Positions 7,700 through 16,909 of a DNA stretch of 64,000 bases are shown here, piece by piece. The notes beneath the pieces were generated by a model, which was not told the origin of the DNA, did not search any database, and saw only the letters and a program-made list of their open reading frames with translations. A program made the translations under genes and the position numbers. The number at the start of each line of letters is the position of its first letter. Position 1 is the stretch's first letter. The stretch covers positions 62,001-126,000 of the forward strand of contig JAIRVP010000035.1 in assembly GCA_031253835.1 (NCBI GenBank), given 5' to 3'. This DNA comes from Burkholderia sp. (GTDB lineage Bacteria; Pseudomonadota; Gammaproteobacteria; Burkholderiales; Burkholderiaceae).

Positions 7700-9142
7700 T
7701 CAGAACTTCAGCATCAGCTTGATCAGCGCGGCGAAGCGCTTGCCGTACGGCGGCGCGAGCAGGTTGCGCGCGTTCAGGCGCGCCTGCGTGAGCACGGGCT
7801 TCATCTTCGAGAACGTCACGAAGCCGTCGTAGCCGTGGTACGCGCCCATGCCGCTCGCACCGACGCCGCCGAACGGCAAGCTGCCGCACGCGATGTGCAT
7901 CAGCGTTTCGTTGATCGACACGCCGCCCGAGATCGTTTCGCGCATCACGCGATCGATCGTGCCGCCATCCTCGTCGAACAGGTAGAGCGCAAGCGGACGC
8001 GGGCGCGCATTCACGTACGCGATCGCCTCGTCGAGCCGCTCGTACGGCACGAGCGGCAGCAGCGGCCCGAAGATCTCCTCCTGCATCAGCTGCGACGCGG
8101 CCGGCACCTGCGTGACCGCGCACGGCACGAAGCGGCGCGACGCGGGATCGGATTGCGCGTCGGACAGCGGATGCAGCTGCGCGCCGGCCGCCTGCGCGTC
8201 GCTCGCGAGTTGCTGCAGGCGCGCGTAGTGACGCGGCGACACGATCGTCGTGTAGTCGCCGTTCGCGGACAGGTCGGGGTACATCTTCGCGAAGCGTGCC
8301 CGCGCACGCTCGATGAACGCGGCTTCCATCCCGCGCGGCAGCAGCACGTAGTCGGGCGCGATGCAGGTCTGGCCCGCATTCAGCGTCTTGCCGGCGACGA
8401 TCGCATCGACGGCCGCATCGAAGCGTGCGTTCGGGCCGACGATCGCCGGCGACTTGCCGCCGAGCTCGAGCGTGACGGGCGTGAGGTTGTCGGCGGCCGC
8501 GCGCATCACGTGGCGGCCGACATGCGTCGAACCGGTGAACAGCAGGTGATCGAACGGCAGCCCGCTGAACGCGGCACCGACTTCCGCGTCGCCGTTCACG
8601 ACCGCGACGTGGTCGCGCGTGAAGGTCTTGCCGATCAGCTGCTCGAACAGCGCCGACGTGCGCGGCGTCAGTTCGGACATCTTGATGATCGCGCGGTTGC
8701 CGGCGGCGAGCGCGCAGATCAGCGGGCCGGCCGCGAGCAGCACCGGATAGTTCCACGGCACGACGATGCCGACCACGCCGAGCGGCTGCGGAATCACCTT
8801 CGCGCGCGCCGGGCGCAGCCACTTGTTCATCGGCTTGCGGATCGGCTTCATCCAGCGCTTGCCGTGCTTCAGCGCGTCGTCGATCTCTTCCTTCGCCATC
8901 CAGATTTCCGACAGCAGCACTTCCTGCTTCGCGCGGTGGCCGAAATCGGCGCTGATCGCTTCGGCGAGTGCGTCCGCGTGGTCGATCAGCATCGTGCGCA
9001 GCGCGCGCAGGTGCTGCACGCGCGTTTCCCATGCCGGATACGGTGCGCGCAGGTACGCCGCGCGCTGGTCGCGCAGCAGCGCCGTCAGCGCATCGACCGA
9101 CGGCAGTGCTTGCGGGGCCAGTTCGGGCAGGTCGTTCTTCAT
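7700..9142 (-). CDS. calB: Coniferyl aldehyde dehydrogenase
   Basis: A 480-residue NAD(P)-dependent aldehyde dehydrogenase, closest in my recall to CalB, which oxidises coniferyl aldehyde to ferulate; related enzymes act on aliphatic aldehydes. The cofactor-site IVVPWNYPV and GSTHVGRHV segments, the general base Glu in TLELGGKSP and the nucleophile Cys in NAGQTCIAPDY are all present. It ends in a hydrophobic LIKLMLKF tail. The start at 9142 gives the normal length and has GGAGGAGA upstream. A divergent GMC oxidoreductase about 1 kb away could supply aldehydes, but this link is only inferred. Confidence 0.88.
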   Translation of the reverse strand: MKNDLPELAPQALPSVDALTALLRDQRAAYLRAPYPAWETRVQHLRALRTMLIDHADALAEAISADFGHRAKQEVLLSEIWMAKEEIDDALKHGKRWMKPIRKPMNKWLRPARAKVIPQPLGVVGIVVPWNYPVLLAAGPLICALAAGNRAIIKMSELTPRTSALFEQLIGKTFTRDHVAVVNGDAEVGAAFSGLPFDHLLFTGSTHVGRHVMRAAADNLTPVTLELGGKSPAIVGPNARFDAAVDAIVAGKTLNAGQTCIAPDYVLLPRGMEAAFIERARARFAKMYPDLSANGDYTTIVSPRHYARLQQLASDAQAAGAQLHPLSDAQSDPASRRFVPCAVTQVPAASQLMQEEIFGPLLPLVPYERLDEAIAYVNARPRPLALYLFDEDGGTIDRVMRETISGGVSINETLMHIACGSLPFGGVGASGMGAYHGYDGFVTFSKMKPVLTQARLNARNLLAPPYGKRFAALIKLMLKF

Positions 9143-9806
9143 GTCGTCTCCTCCAGTTGGGCCTGGCTGGTCGGCCGGCCGTCACGCCGCACGCGCACGC
9201 TCGGCGAGCGCGGCGACGCGGATCGGGTGATGCGGGTCGCGCGGCGCGGGGCCGGATGCGACGTGTGCTCGAAAACCGGTTGCAGCGTGCGGCCGGCGTC
9301 GCATCCGCGCGACGGTGTCCGCGTCCGAATGTCGTGCCGCACGGCATGCGCGCACGCCTTCATGCGATGACGACTGCGCGCGCGACACGGCCGCGCGATC
9401 GCGTGCCGGTGCACCGAAGCAGGGCAGCGCGACGGGTTGGCCGATCCGTGCCGCAGCGCATCGCGCCGCTGCGGCGACACACCGTCCAAACGGTCGGCGA
9501 CGACACGCGCCGTTCGATTTCGATCGACTGCGCGCATGATGCCGAGCATCGCCGCGCGCGCAGCCGTTTGAAATGAAATGCGGGCTGCGCGCGTTGCATC
9601 CGGAGAACCCGGTCGGCACGCGGCCTGCAGAACCCGGCGCTGCATCGTCGTCTGTCCGGTTTCGCGACGGATCGGCTTCTCGTGGCCGACGTATCGCGCG
9701 AAGCGAATCGATACATCTTAAATTTAGTTCACGCGGGCGTTTAGAGGAATCGCTCTTGAATCCGCGCGCCGCGCACGTGACGGCGATTCCTACAATGCCC
9801 GAACAC
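9143..9806. other. Gene-poor region upstream of the aldehyde dehydrogenase
   Basis: No credible gene in about 660 bases. The frames here are very Arg-rich and have no ribosome binding sites. The segment around 9715-9735 is AT-rich (TTAAATTTAG) and could hold a promoter. The region leads directly into the cloverleaf repeat at 9807. Confidence 0.4.
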
Positions 9807-10091
9807 GAGGGTCTGTTTGCAGATGGAACGCGCATGCGTTGCCACGAGAACGGCCGCTCGCGAGGCGCGTGACGCCGCGATACTGACGTATTCGCAAGGA
9901 GCGCAACCCAGCGAGCGGCCGTTCTCGTGGCAACCCCTAATTAAGAAATCATTCCACGGGAATGCCCGAAATCGCCCGTATGGCGGCGTCGCTCGTCGCT
10001 TGTTTGGCTCGACCAAACGGCGCTCCTCGCTCCTTGCCATACGGGCGATTTCGGGCATTCGCATGCGTGTTCCATCTGCAAACAGACCCTC
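9807..10091. repeat. 285-bp dispersed repeat with three-way-junction palindromes, copy 1
   Basis: An outer terminal inverted repeat of 31 bp (9807-9837 with 10061-10091, one G-T) encloses two further palindromes. The left arm has a 24-bp perfect stem (9838-9861 with 9911-9934). The right arm has a 23-bp perfect stem (9962-9984 with 10036-10058). Each arm has a smaller hairpin near its tip: a GATAC/GTATTC type near 9880-9893 and GTTTGG/CCAAAC at 10002-10018. A 27-base linker (9935-9961) joins the arms. The whole folds as a three-way junction on either strand. A second copy is at 35336-35621. No transposase is present. It lies 63 bases before a gene start. Confidence 0.92.
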
Positions 10092-10154
10092 CAAAGAGGG
10101 GACGCGGTCGCGCGGCGGTGCCGGGCGCCTTCCATGACACGACGGAGACGTGAC

Positions 10155-11795
10155 ATGCAATACGACTACATCATCGTCGGCGGCGGTTCGGGCGGGTCGA
10201 GCCTGGCAGGCCGTCTCGCCGATGCCTGCCCCGATGCGACGATCGCGCTGATCGAGGCCGGCTCGCATACGGAGCGCAACCTGCTGGTCAACATGCCGGT
10301 CGGCATCGCGGCGCTGGTGCCGTACAAGCTCGGCACGAACTACGGCTACGAGACGGTGCCGCAGCCGGGCCTCGGCGGGCGGCGCGGCTACCAGCCGCGC
10401 GGGCGCGGGATGGGCGGTTCGAGCGCGATCAACGCGATGATCTACACGCGCGGCCACCCGGGCGACTACGACGAATGGGCGCAGCTCGGCGCGACGGGCT
10501 GGGGCTGGCAGGACGTGCTGCCGTATTTCCGCCGCGCGGAAGGCAACGAACGCGGCGCCGACGCATGGCACGGCGCGGACGGCCCGCTGTCGGTGTCGGA
10601 TCTGCGCTTTCGCAATCCGTTCTCCGAACGATTCATCCAGGCCGCGCACGCGGCCGGCTATCCGCTGAACGACGACTTCAACGGCGCGACGCAGGAAGGT
10701 GTCGGCTTTTATCAGGTCACGCACCGCGACGGCTCGCGCTGCAGCGTGGCGCGCGCGTACATCTACGGCCGCAACCGGCCGAACCTGCACGTGATCACCG
10801 ACGCGACGGTGCTGCGCGTCGGTTTCGACGGCAAGCGCGCGGTCGGTGTCGCGGTATCGCGCAACGGCCGTGTCGAGACGCTCGGCGCGCGCGCGGAAGT
10901 GATCCTGTCGGCCGGCGCGTTCAATTCGCCGCAGCTGCTGATGTGTTCGGGGATCGGCCCGGCCGAGCAACTGCGCCGGCACGGGATCGCGGTCGTGCAG
11001 GATGCGCCGGACGTCGGCACGAACCTGATCGACCACATCGACTTCATCATCAACACGCGCGTGAATTCGTCGGAGCTGGTCGGCGTGTGCCTGCGCGGGA
11101 TCGCGAAGATGACGCCCGCGCTCGCGCGCTATTTCTCGAGCCGCACGGGGATGATGACGAGCAACGTCGCGGAAGCCGGCGGCTTCATCAAGAGCGATCC
11201 GTCGCTCGAGCGTCCCGACCTGCAGCTGCATTTCTGCACGGCGCTCGTCGACGACCACAACCGCAAGATGCACTGGGGGTTCGGCTATTCGCTGCACGTG
11301 TGCGCGCTGCGGCCGTTCAGCCGCGGCACGGTCGCGCTCGCGACCGGCGATGCGCGCGACGCGCCGTTGATCGATCCGCGCTTCTTCAGCGATTCACGCG
11401 ATCTCGACCTGCTCGTGCGCGGCACGCAGGCGATGCGCCGGATCCTGTCGCAGGCGCCGCTCGCGTCGCAGGGCGGGCGCGAGCTGTACACGCGGGCCGA
11501 CCAGAGCGAAGCCGAGCTGCGCGCGACGATCGTCGCGCATGCCGACACGATCTACCACCCGGTCGGCACGTGCCGGATGGGCTCGGATGCGCGCGCGGTC
11601 GTCGATCCGCAGCTGCGCGTGCGCGGCGTCGAGGGGCTGCGTGTGGTGGATGCGTCGGTGATGCCGACGCTGGTCGGCGGGAACACGAATGCGCCGTCGG
11701 TGATGATCGGCGAGCGCGCGGCGGACTTCATCGTCGCGGCGCGCAAGGGCGCGGTGCCGCGCGGCGAGGCGGCTGCCGCGGTGCACGGCCGCTGA
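10155..11795 (+). CDS. GMC family oxidoreductase (choline dehydrogenase-like)
   Basis: A 546-residue flavoenzyme of the glucose-methanol-choline family, which oxidises alcohols with FAD. The N-terminal dinucleotide fold is DYIIVGGGSGGSSLAGRLAD. The GMC signature 1 region is GRGMGGSSAINAMIYTRG. Signature 2 is SAGAFNSPQLLMCSGIGP. The active-site His pair falls in ADTIYHPVGTCRMG and in GNTNAPSVM, where Asn takes the second position, as is usual in the choline dehydrogenase group. The start at 10155 has GGAGACG upstream; an earlier ATG at 10134 was rejected. The substrate is unknown. Confidence 0.9.
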   Translation: MQYDYIIVGGGSGGSSLAGRLADACPDATIALIEAGSHTERNLLVNMPVGIAALVPYKLGTNYGYETVPQPGLGGRRGYQPRGRGMGGSSAINAMIYTRGHPGDYDEWAQLGATGWGWQDVLPYFRRAEGNERGADAWHGADGPLSVSDLRFRNPFSERFIQAAHAAGYPLNDDFNGATQEGVGFYQVTHRDGSRCSVARAYIYGRNRPNLHVITDATVLRVGFDGKRAVGVAVSRNGRVETLGARAEVILSAGAFNSPQLLMCSGIGPAEQLRRHGIAVVQDAPDVGTNLIDHIDFIINTRVNSSELVGVCLRGIAKMTPALARYFSSRTGMMTSNVAEAGGFIKSDPSLERPDLQLHFCTALVDDHNRKMHWGFGYSLHVCALRPFSRGTVALATGDARDAPLIDPRFFSDSRDLDLLVRGTQAMRRILSQAPLASQGGRELYTRADQSEAELRATIVAHADTIYHPVGTCRMGSDARAVVDPQLRVRGVEGLRVVDASVMPTLVGGNTNAPSVMIGERAADFIVAARKGAVPRGEAAAAVHGR

Positions 11796-11824
11796 ACGCG
11801 GCGCGCGCACGGCGGCGGTCATGC

Positions 11825-13204
11825 TCAGGCAAACGTATCGACGAGGCCGGCGCGGCTCACGCTCGCGGCGGCCGGTGCGGATTGCGCAACGTCGGCCGGT
11901 GCATCGACGGCTGACGATCCGCCGTTCCCGCGCCGCGACGACTGGCCGCCGGCGAAGGTCTGTTGCGGGTTCTGCTGCTGGGACGCGAAGCCACCGTCGC
12001 TGACGGTCGTGCTGCCGAGCCCGAGCCCGCCCGCTTCCATTGCTTCGCGCAGCTTCGGCAGCGCGGCTTCGACGGCCTCGCGCACCTGCGCGTGCTGCGA
12101 CACGAACAGCGCGTGCGCATGGTTGTCCGCGACGCGCAGCACGACCTGCAGCGGCCCGAGATCGGGCGGGTTGAGCGTCAGCTCGGCGCTCTGCTGGTGC
12201 GCGTTCGACAGGAACACGACCTTCTGGCTCAGTGCGTCCGTCCAGTCGGCGGTGCCGACGTGCGGCGCGAGCACGTGCGCGTTGGCGGCGGCGATCGCAC
12301 TGGCGGCCGGCGACAACTGCAGGTTCGCCTGCGCGGCGGCCGCGGCCGTTGCGCCGGCCGCGAGCGTCGCGCTGGCGGCCGGATCGGTCGCGTCGCTGGC
12401 GGCCGCGAGTGCGTGCTGCGCGCCGGACTGCGCGTTCGCGTCGGCCTGCAGCGCCTGCGGCGTGGCCTGGGTCGGCGTCTGCTGGGGGGCGAGCGCGCCT
12501 TTCGCATCGGCGAGCGTACGGTCGAACGCCGGCACCTTCGGCGTCAGCGGCGCGGCGGCGGCGGTCGACGCGGTCGTGGCCGGTGCCGAAGTCGCTGCAG
12601 CGGCGGACGTGCCGGTCGCCGGCATCGCGATCGCACCCGCGCCGCCCGTCAGCTTGGCGAGCGCGGCTTGCAGCGCGTCGCGGCTCGACGTCGGTTCGAG
12701 CGGCTGGGCAGCGGCATCCTTGGCCGCATGATCGGCCAGCGTGGCCGTGGCGTCGGGCTGGCCGGACACGGCCGATTTTTGCGCCGCGTTGGCGACAGCG
12801 ACAGCGGCAGCGGCGGGGGCGGTGACGGGGGCTGCATCGGCCGGCGTCGCGTTGTCCGTGCGGGCCTGCAGTTGCGCCTGCACGGCCGCGGCGGCCGCGA
12901 GTGCGGCGGCATCCGGATTGGTCGTCGCGGTCGCGTCGTCGGTCGACGGGTCGTCGTCCGTGCCGGACGGCTTCGCGCCGGCGGCCGGTTTCGACGCAGC
13001 CTGCGTCGTCGACGCATCGGGCGTCGCGGTATTCGACGCGTCGCGACGCGTGACGACGCTTTGCTTCAGCGTCTGCGCGAACGGCACGGCGGGTGCGGGC
13101 GCCGACGCATCGTTGCCGGCGGCGGACGAACCCGCGCTGCGGGCGGCCTTGAGTGCGGCGCCGGCGGTGTCGAGCAGCGCGCCGAGCAGGGGCAGGGGAG
13201 GCAT
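11825..13204 (-). CDS. fliK: Flagellar hook-length control protein FliK
   Basis: A 459-residue export-apparatus ruler that measures hook length and switches secretion specificity through FlhB. The first 330 residues are an Ala/Thr/Pro/Gln-rich, poorly folded ruler region. The C-terminal FliK domain contains QKVVFLSNAHQQSAELTLNP and LGPLQVVLRV, the conserved core. The gene ends the leftward cluster fliF-G-H-I-J-K, as in many proteobacteria. The start at 13204 has GAGAGAA upstream; a longer reading into 13363 overlaps fliJ and has no signal. Confidence 0.92.
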   Translation of the reverse strand: MPPLPLLGALLDTAGAALKAARSAGSSAAGNDASAPAPAVPFAQTLKQSVVTRRDASNTATPDASTTQAASKPAAGAKPSGTDDDPSTDDATATTNPDAAALAAAAAVQAQLQARTDNATPADAAPVTAPAAAAVAVANAAQKSAVSGQPDATATLADHAAKDAAAQPLEPTSSRDALQAALAKLTGGAGAIAMPATGTSAAAATSAPATTASTAAAAPLTPKVPAFDRTLADAKGALAPQQTPTQATPQALQADANAQSGAQHALAAASDATDPAASATLAAGATAAAAAQANLQLSPAASAIAAANAHVLAPHVGTADWTDALSQKVVFLSNAHQQSAELTLNPPDLGPLQVVLRVADNHAHALFVSQHAQVREAVEAALPKLREAMEAGGLGLGSTTVSDGGFASQQQNPQQTFAGGQSSRRGNGGSSAVDAPADVAQSAPAAASVSRAGLVDTFA

Positions 13205-13235
13205 GACGGTTCTCTCGTTCGAATGCGGTGGTCGG

Positions 13236-13694
13236 TTACGACGAGCGGGCCGCGTCGGCCCGCATGCGCAGGATCTTCGCGGCGTGTTCGTCGGCGTCGC
13301 GCTGTTCGCGCCGGGCCTCGCGCGTCGCTTCCTGCGCGACGCCGCGCGCCTGCAGGATTTCATACGAGCCGACGGTGCGTTTCTTCTGTTGCCAGTTCGG
13401 GCGCGCTTCGTCGATGCGGACTTCGGCGGCGGTCAGCACGTTGCGCTGTTGCGCGATCGCCGCGTCGAGCGTGTCGATGAACGCCTGGAAATTGCGCCAG
13501 TTGCCGGCCGGCATCCCGTGCTGCGCGGACTGCGCGAAGCGCGCGTGATATTCGTCGCGGTAGCGCAGCAGCGCGTCGAGCTGCTCGGCGGCCGCGGTGC
13601 GGTCGCGCTGCGCGGTGCCGAGCTGCTTCGCGGCCGAGTCGAGATCGTCCTGCGCACGGTCGAGCAGCAGCTGAAGGGGAAAGCCGTGAGCCAT
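13236..13694 (-). CDS. fliJ: Flagellar export protein FliJ
   Basis: A 152-residue, strongly charged, heptad-rich coiled-coil protein (about residues 8-50 and 75-150). FliJ sits in the centre of the FliI hexamer and links it to FlhA, and it escorts export chaperones. Length (about 147 in enterics) and position directly after fliI (5 bases) support the call. The FPLQLLLDRAQ start and the long Arg/Glu/Gln/Ala helices match the family. Confidence 0.9.
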   Translation of the reverse strand: MAHGFPLQLLLDRAQDDLDSAAKQLGTAQRDRTAAAEQLDALLRYRDEYHARFAQSAQHGMPAGNWRNFQAFIDTLDAAIAQQRNVLTAAEVRIDEARPNWQQKKRTVGSYEILQARGVAQEATREARREQRDADEHAAKILRMRADAARSS

Positions 13695-13699
13695 CGGGA

Positions 13700-15244
13700 T
13701 CAGCCTCCGTAAGCGTCGAACAGCGCATCGAGCGCAGTGAGGCTCGATGCGAACGGCGCGCATTCGCGAAAGCCCTGCTGCAGGAATGCCTCGATGCGCG
13801 GGTAGAGCGCGATCGCGCGGTCGAGCTGCGCGTCGCGGCCGGGTGCGTACGCGCCGACCGCGATCAGGTCGCGATTGCGCTGGTAGCGCGACAGCATCTG
13901 CTTGAACTGCCGCACGTGGTCGAGATGGCCTTCGTCGATCAGTGCCGTCATCGCGCGGCTGATCGACGCCTCGATGTCGATCGCGGGATAGTGGCCGGCC
14001 TCGGCGAGCGCGCGCGACAGCACGATGTGGCCGTCGAGGATCGCGCGCGCCGAATCGGCGATCGGGTCTTGTTGATCGTCGCCTTCGGTCAGTACCGTGT
14101 AGAACGCGGTGATCGAGCCGCCGCCTTCGGGCCCGTTGCCGGTGCGCTCGACGAGCGCGGGCAGCTTCGCGAATACCGACGGCGGATAGCCTTTGGTCGC
14201 GGGCGGCTCGCCGATCGCCAGCGCGATCTCGCGCTGCGCCATCGCGTAGCGCGTCAGCGAATCCATCAGCAGCAGCACGTGCTTGCCCTGGTCGCGGAAA
14301 TACTCGGCGAGCGACGTCGCATACGCGGCGCCCTGCATCCGCAGCAGCGGCGACACGTCGGCCGGCGCGGCGACGACGACCGAGCGCGCGAGCCCGTCTT
14401 CGCCGAGGATCTGTTCGATGAATTCCTTCACTTCGCGGCCGCGTTCGCCGATCAGCCCGATCACGATCACTTCCGCGCTCGTGTAGCGCGCCATCGTGCC
14501 GAGCAGCACCGACTTGCCGACGCCGGAGCCGGCGAACAGGCCCATCCGCTGGCCGCGGCCGACGGTGAGCAGCGCGTTGATCGCGCGCACGCCGACGTCG
14601 AGCACGTGGTGGATCGGCTCGCGCTCGAGCGGGTTGATCGACGGCGCCGACAGCGGCGCATCGCGTTTCGCCGCGAGCGGGCCGAGGCCGTCGAGCGGGC
14701 GGCCCGACGCGTCGACGACGCGCCCGAGCATTTCCCAGCCGACCGGCAGCCGTTTCGCACCCGCGAGCGGATCGGCGACGGGCGCGCTTTCGAGCGGCCA
14801 CACGCGCGCGCCGGGCAGGACGCCCGCGACATCGGTGGTCGGCATCAGGAACAGGCGGTCGCCGGCGAAGCCGACGACTTCGGCTTCCGCGTGCGGCAGC
14901 GTGCTGCCGGGCGGCAGTTCGATCGTGCATTCGGCGCCGACCGACAGGCGCAGCCCGATTGCCTCGAGCACGAGGCCGGCCGCGCGCGTGAGGCGCCCGC
15001 ACGGCCGCAGCGGCAGCGCGCGGTGGCTGCGCGCGGCGAGCCCGTTCAGGTGCGTGCGCCAGTGCGCGAGATGCGGATTGTGCGGCGCGCGCGGCGCGGC
15101 GGCAGCGGTGTCGGCGGCCGTGCGCGGCGTTGCATCGTGTGCGGCGTCGTGCGCGGCAGCCGGGCCGAACGACGCGAGCGCGAGCTCGCGTTCGAGCGGC
15201 GTCATGGCGTCGTGCGCGAGCGCGTCGGGCGGCCGCGTCACCAC
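13700..15244 (-). CDS. fliI: Flagellum-specific ATPase FliI
   Basis: A 514-residue F1-beta-like ATPase that powers substrate unfolding and chaperone release at the export gate. Walker A is [15 protein letters not shown], Walker B is [13 protein letters not shown], and the catalytic Glu is in [13 protein letters not shown]. The start at 15244 is GTG and overlaps the fliH stop by 7 bases, which suggests translational coupling. An ATG at 15205 ([14 protein letters not shown]) is an alternative. The first 70 residues are an Ala/His-rich extension beyond the usual roughly 450-residue length. Confidence 0.95.
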   Translation of the reverse strand: MVTRPPDALAHDAMTPLERELALASFGPAAAHDAAHDATPRTAADTAAAAPRAPHNPHLAHWRTHLNGLAARSHRALPLRPCGRLTRAAGLVLEAIGLRLSVGAECTIELPPGSTLPHAEAEVVGFAGDRLFLMPTTDVAGVLPGARVWPLESAPVADPLAGAKRLPVGWEMLGRVVDASGRPLDGLGPLAAKRDAPLSAPSINPLEREPIHHVLDVGVRAINALLTVGRGQRMGLFAGSGVGKSVLLGTMARYTSAEVIVIGLIGERGREVKEFIEQILGEDGLARSVVVAAPADVSPLLRMQGAAYATSLAEYFRDQGKHVLLLMDSLTRYAMAQREIALAIGEPPATKGYPPSVFAKLPALVERTGNGPEGGGSITAFYTVLTEGDDQQDPIADSARAILDGHIVLSRALAEAGHYPAIDIEASISRAMTALIDEGHLDHVRQFKQMLSRYQRNRDLIAVGAYAPGRDAQLDRAIALYPRIEAFLQQGFRECAPFASSLTALDALFDAYGG

Positions 15245-15921
15245 GTGCTCACCTTGCCGATCGCGGCGGCGACGCGCTGCCAGCGCGTGGACAGCGTCGC
15301 GTCGACCTCGCCGGTCGCGGCGTGCGCGCGGCAGCCGCCGCGCTCGATCGACGCGTCGGTGCGCACGTTCCAGCCGAGCGTATCGAGATCGTCCTGCAGA
15401 TAGGCTTCGACGACGGGCAGGTCGGCCGGATTCACCGCGAGATGCGGCGCGCCGGACAGCGCGGGCTCGGCCGCGAGCACGTCGCGCACGGCCGCGACTA
15501 GCGCGGCCGGGTCATGCTTCACGTGCTGGCGCACGACCTGCTGCGCGATATCCAGTGCGAGCTGCGCGATGTCGGACGCGAGATCGTGCTCGACGCTCGA
15601 CACGGCCTCGCGGAACGACGCGGCGAGCGCCGCGAGCTGCGCGGCCTGTTCGCGTGCGTCGGCCTGGCCGGCCTCGAAGCCCTGTTCGCGGCCCTGCTCG
15701 AACCCGGCCTGGTAGCCGAGCGCCTGGCCTTCGACGTGACCGGCCGCATGGCCTTCGGCGTGCGCGGCGTCGCGCACGCGCTGCAGTTCCTCGGCGAGCG
15801 CGGCGGCAGCGGCCGCCGCGTCGTCGGGCGGCGGCGGGGGCGGCGGCGGGTCGAACGACGCCATCTCCCACCGCTGGTACGCGGTGAGGGTGCCCACGCG
15901 ATCGCTCGCCGAATCAGACAT
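15238..15921 (-). CDS. fliH: Flagellar assembly protein FliH
   Basis: A 227-residue negative regulator and stator of FliI; the dimer also docks to the C ring through FliN. Three features stand out. Near residues 25-32 there is an uninterrupted run of eight prolines. Around residues 56-86 come about eight GxxxG repeats ([19 protein letters not shown] and on), the FliH hallmark helix. The C-terminal domain (about 100-225) resembles the F1 delta subunit. It overlaps fliG by 8 bases and fliI by 7. Confidence 0.93.
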   Translation of the reverse strand: MSDSASDRVGTLTAYQRWEMASFDPPPPPPPPDDAAAAAAALAEELQRVRDAAHAEGHAAGHVEGQALGYQAGFEQGREQGFEAGQADAREQAAQLAALAASFREAVSSVEHDLASDIAQLALDIAQQVVRQHVKHDPAALVAAVRDVLAAEPALSGAPHLAVNPADLPVVEAYLQDDLDTLGWNVRTDASIERGGCRAHAATGEVDATLSTRWQRVAAAIGKVSTW

Positions 15922-16909
15922 AAGCGTCTTCCGCCTTGCCGCCGATCACGATCTGGCCGCTCTCGGCGAGATTGCGCACGATCTGCAGGATGCGGCGCTG
16001 CTGCGTCTCGACTTCGGACACGCGCACCGGGCCGCGCGCGTCGAGATCCTCGGCGAGCAGTTCGGCCGCGCGCTGCGACATGTTCGCGAGGAACTTCTGG
16101 CGCAGTGCGGGCGGCGCGCCCTTCAGCGCGATGATCAGCGTTTCCGACTCGACTTCCTTGAGCACCATCTGGATCGCGCGATCCTCGAGTTCGAGCAGGT
16201 TCTCGAACACGAACATCTGGTCGACGATCTTCTGCGCGAGATCGGCGTCGTACTGGCGCACGCTTTCGAGCACGCCTTCCTCATGCACGCTCGTCATGAA
16301 GTTCAGGATCTCGGCCGCGGTGCGGATGCCGCCCATCGGGCTGCGCTTCAGGTTGTCGCTGCCGGACAGCAGGCCCGTCAGCACGTCGTCGAGTTCGCGC
16401 AGCGCGGCCGGCTGGATGCCGTCGAGCGTCGCGATCCGCAGCATCACGTCGTTACGCAGCCGCTCGGTGAAGCACGAGGCGATCTCCGACGCCTGGTCGC
16501 GGTCGAGGTGCACGAGGATCGTCGCGATGATCTGCGGATGCTCGTTCTTGATCAGTTCGGCGACCGCGCCCGAGTCCATCCACTTCAGGCCCTCGATGCC
16601 GCTCGTGTCGCTGCCCTGCAGGATGCGGTCGATCAGCACGCCGGCCTTGTCCTCGCCGAGCGCCTTCGTCAGCACCGAGCGGATGTACTCGCTCGAATCG
16701 AGCGACAGCGCGGTGTGCTGCTCGGCTTCCTTCGCGAACTCCTGCAGCACGTCCTCGACCTGCTCGCGCGTGACGTTCTTCAGCGCGGCCATCGCGGCGC
16801 CGATCTTCTGGACCTCGCGCGGCGCGAGGAACTTGAATACCTGCGCGGCCTCTTCCTCGCCGATCGACATCAGCAGCAGCGCGCTCTTGGTCAAGCCTTC
16901 AGCGTTCAT
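15914..16909 (-). CDS. fliG: Flagellar motor switch protein FliG
   Basis: A 331-residue C-ring protein that carries the torque-generating charges facing the stator. The three domains are visible: FliF-binding N-terminus (residues 1-90, TKSALLLMSIGEEEAAQVFK), the middle domain with the EHPQIIATILVHLD motif, and the C-terminal domain with VFENLLELEDRAIQMVLKEV. The conserved torque helix charges (R and E/D) are present. It overlaps fliF by 11 bases and fliH by 8, so the operon is translationally tight. Confidence 0.97.
   Translation of the reverse strand: MNAEGLTKSALLLMSIGEEEAAQVFKFLAPREVQKIGAAMAALKNVTREQVEDVLQEFAKEAEQHTALSLDSSEYIRSVLTKALGEDKAGVLIDRILQGSDTSGIEGLKWMDSGAVAELIKNEHPQIIATILVHLDRDQASEIASCFTERLRNDVMLRIATLDGIQPAALRELDDVLTGLLSGSDNLKRSPMGGIRTAAEILNFMTSVHEEGVLESVRQYDADLAQKIVDQMFVFENLLELEDRAIQMVLKEVESETLIIALKGAPPALRQKFLANMSQRAAELLAEDLDARGPVRVSEVETQQRRILQIVRNLAESGQIVIGGKAEDAYV

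Noticed and set aside
7652..9370. A 572-codon frame opposite the aldehyde dehydrogenase
   Set aside because: Antisense open frame of high-GC DNA; the composition is Arg/His/Asp/Val-rich and the opposite strand encodes an intact, motif-complete enzyme.
9143..9806. A degraded regulator gene between calB and the repeat
   Set aside because: No frame shows a helix-turn-helix or any recognisable remnant, and all six are Arg-rich.
9807..10091. CRISPR array or classic insertion sequence
   Set aside because: There are no regularly spaced repeats and spacers, no cas genes, no transposase and no obvious target duplication.
9817..10153. Short frames inside repeat copy 1 on both strands
   Set aside because: They translate palindromic DNA, so mirrored peptides appear on both strands; the second copy does not keep any one frame with conservative changes, while it does keep base pairing.
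9741..11297. A 518-codon leftward frame opposite the GMC oxidoreductase, reaching into the repeat
   Set aside because: The opposite strand has the complete GMC signatures, and the part within the repeat is an inverted-repeat translation.
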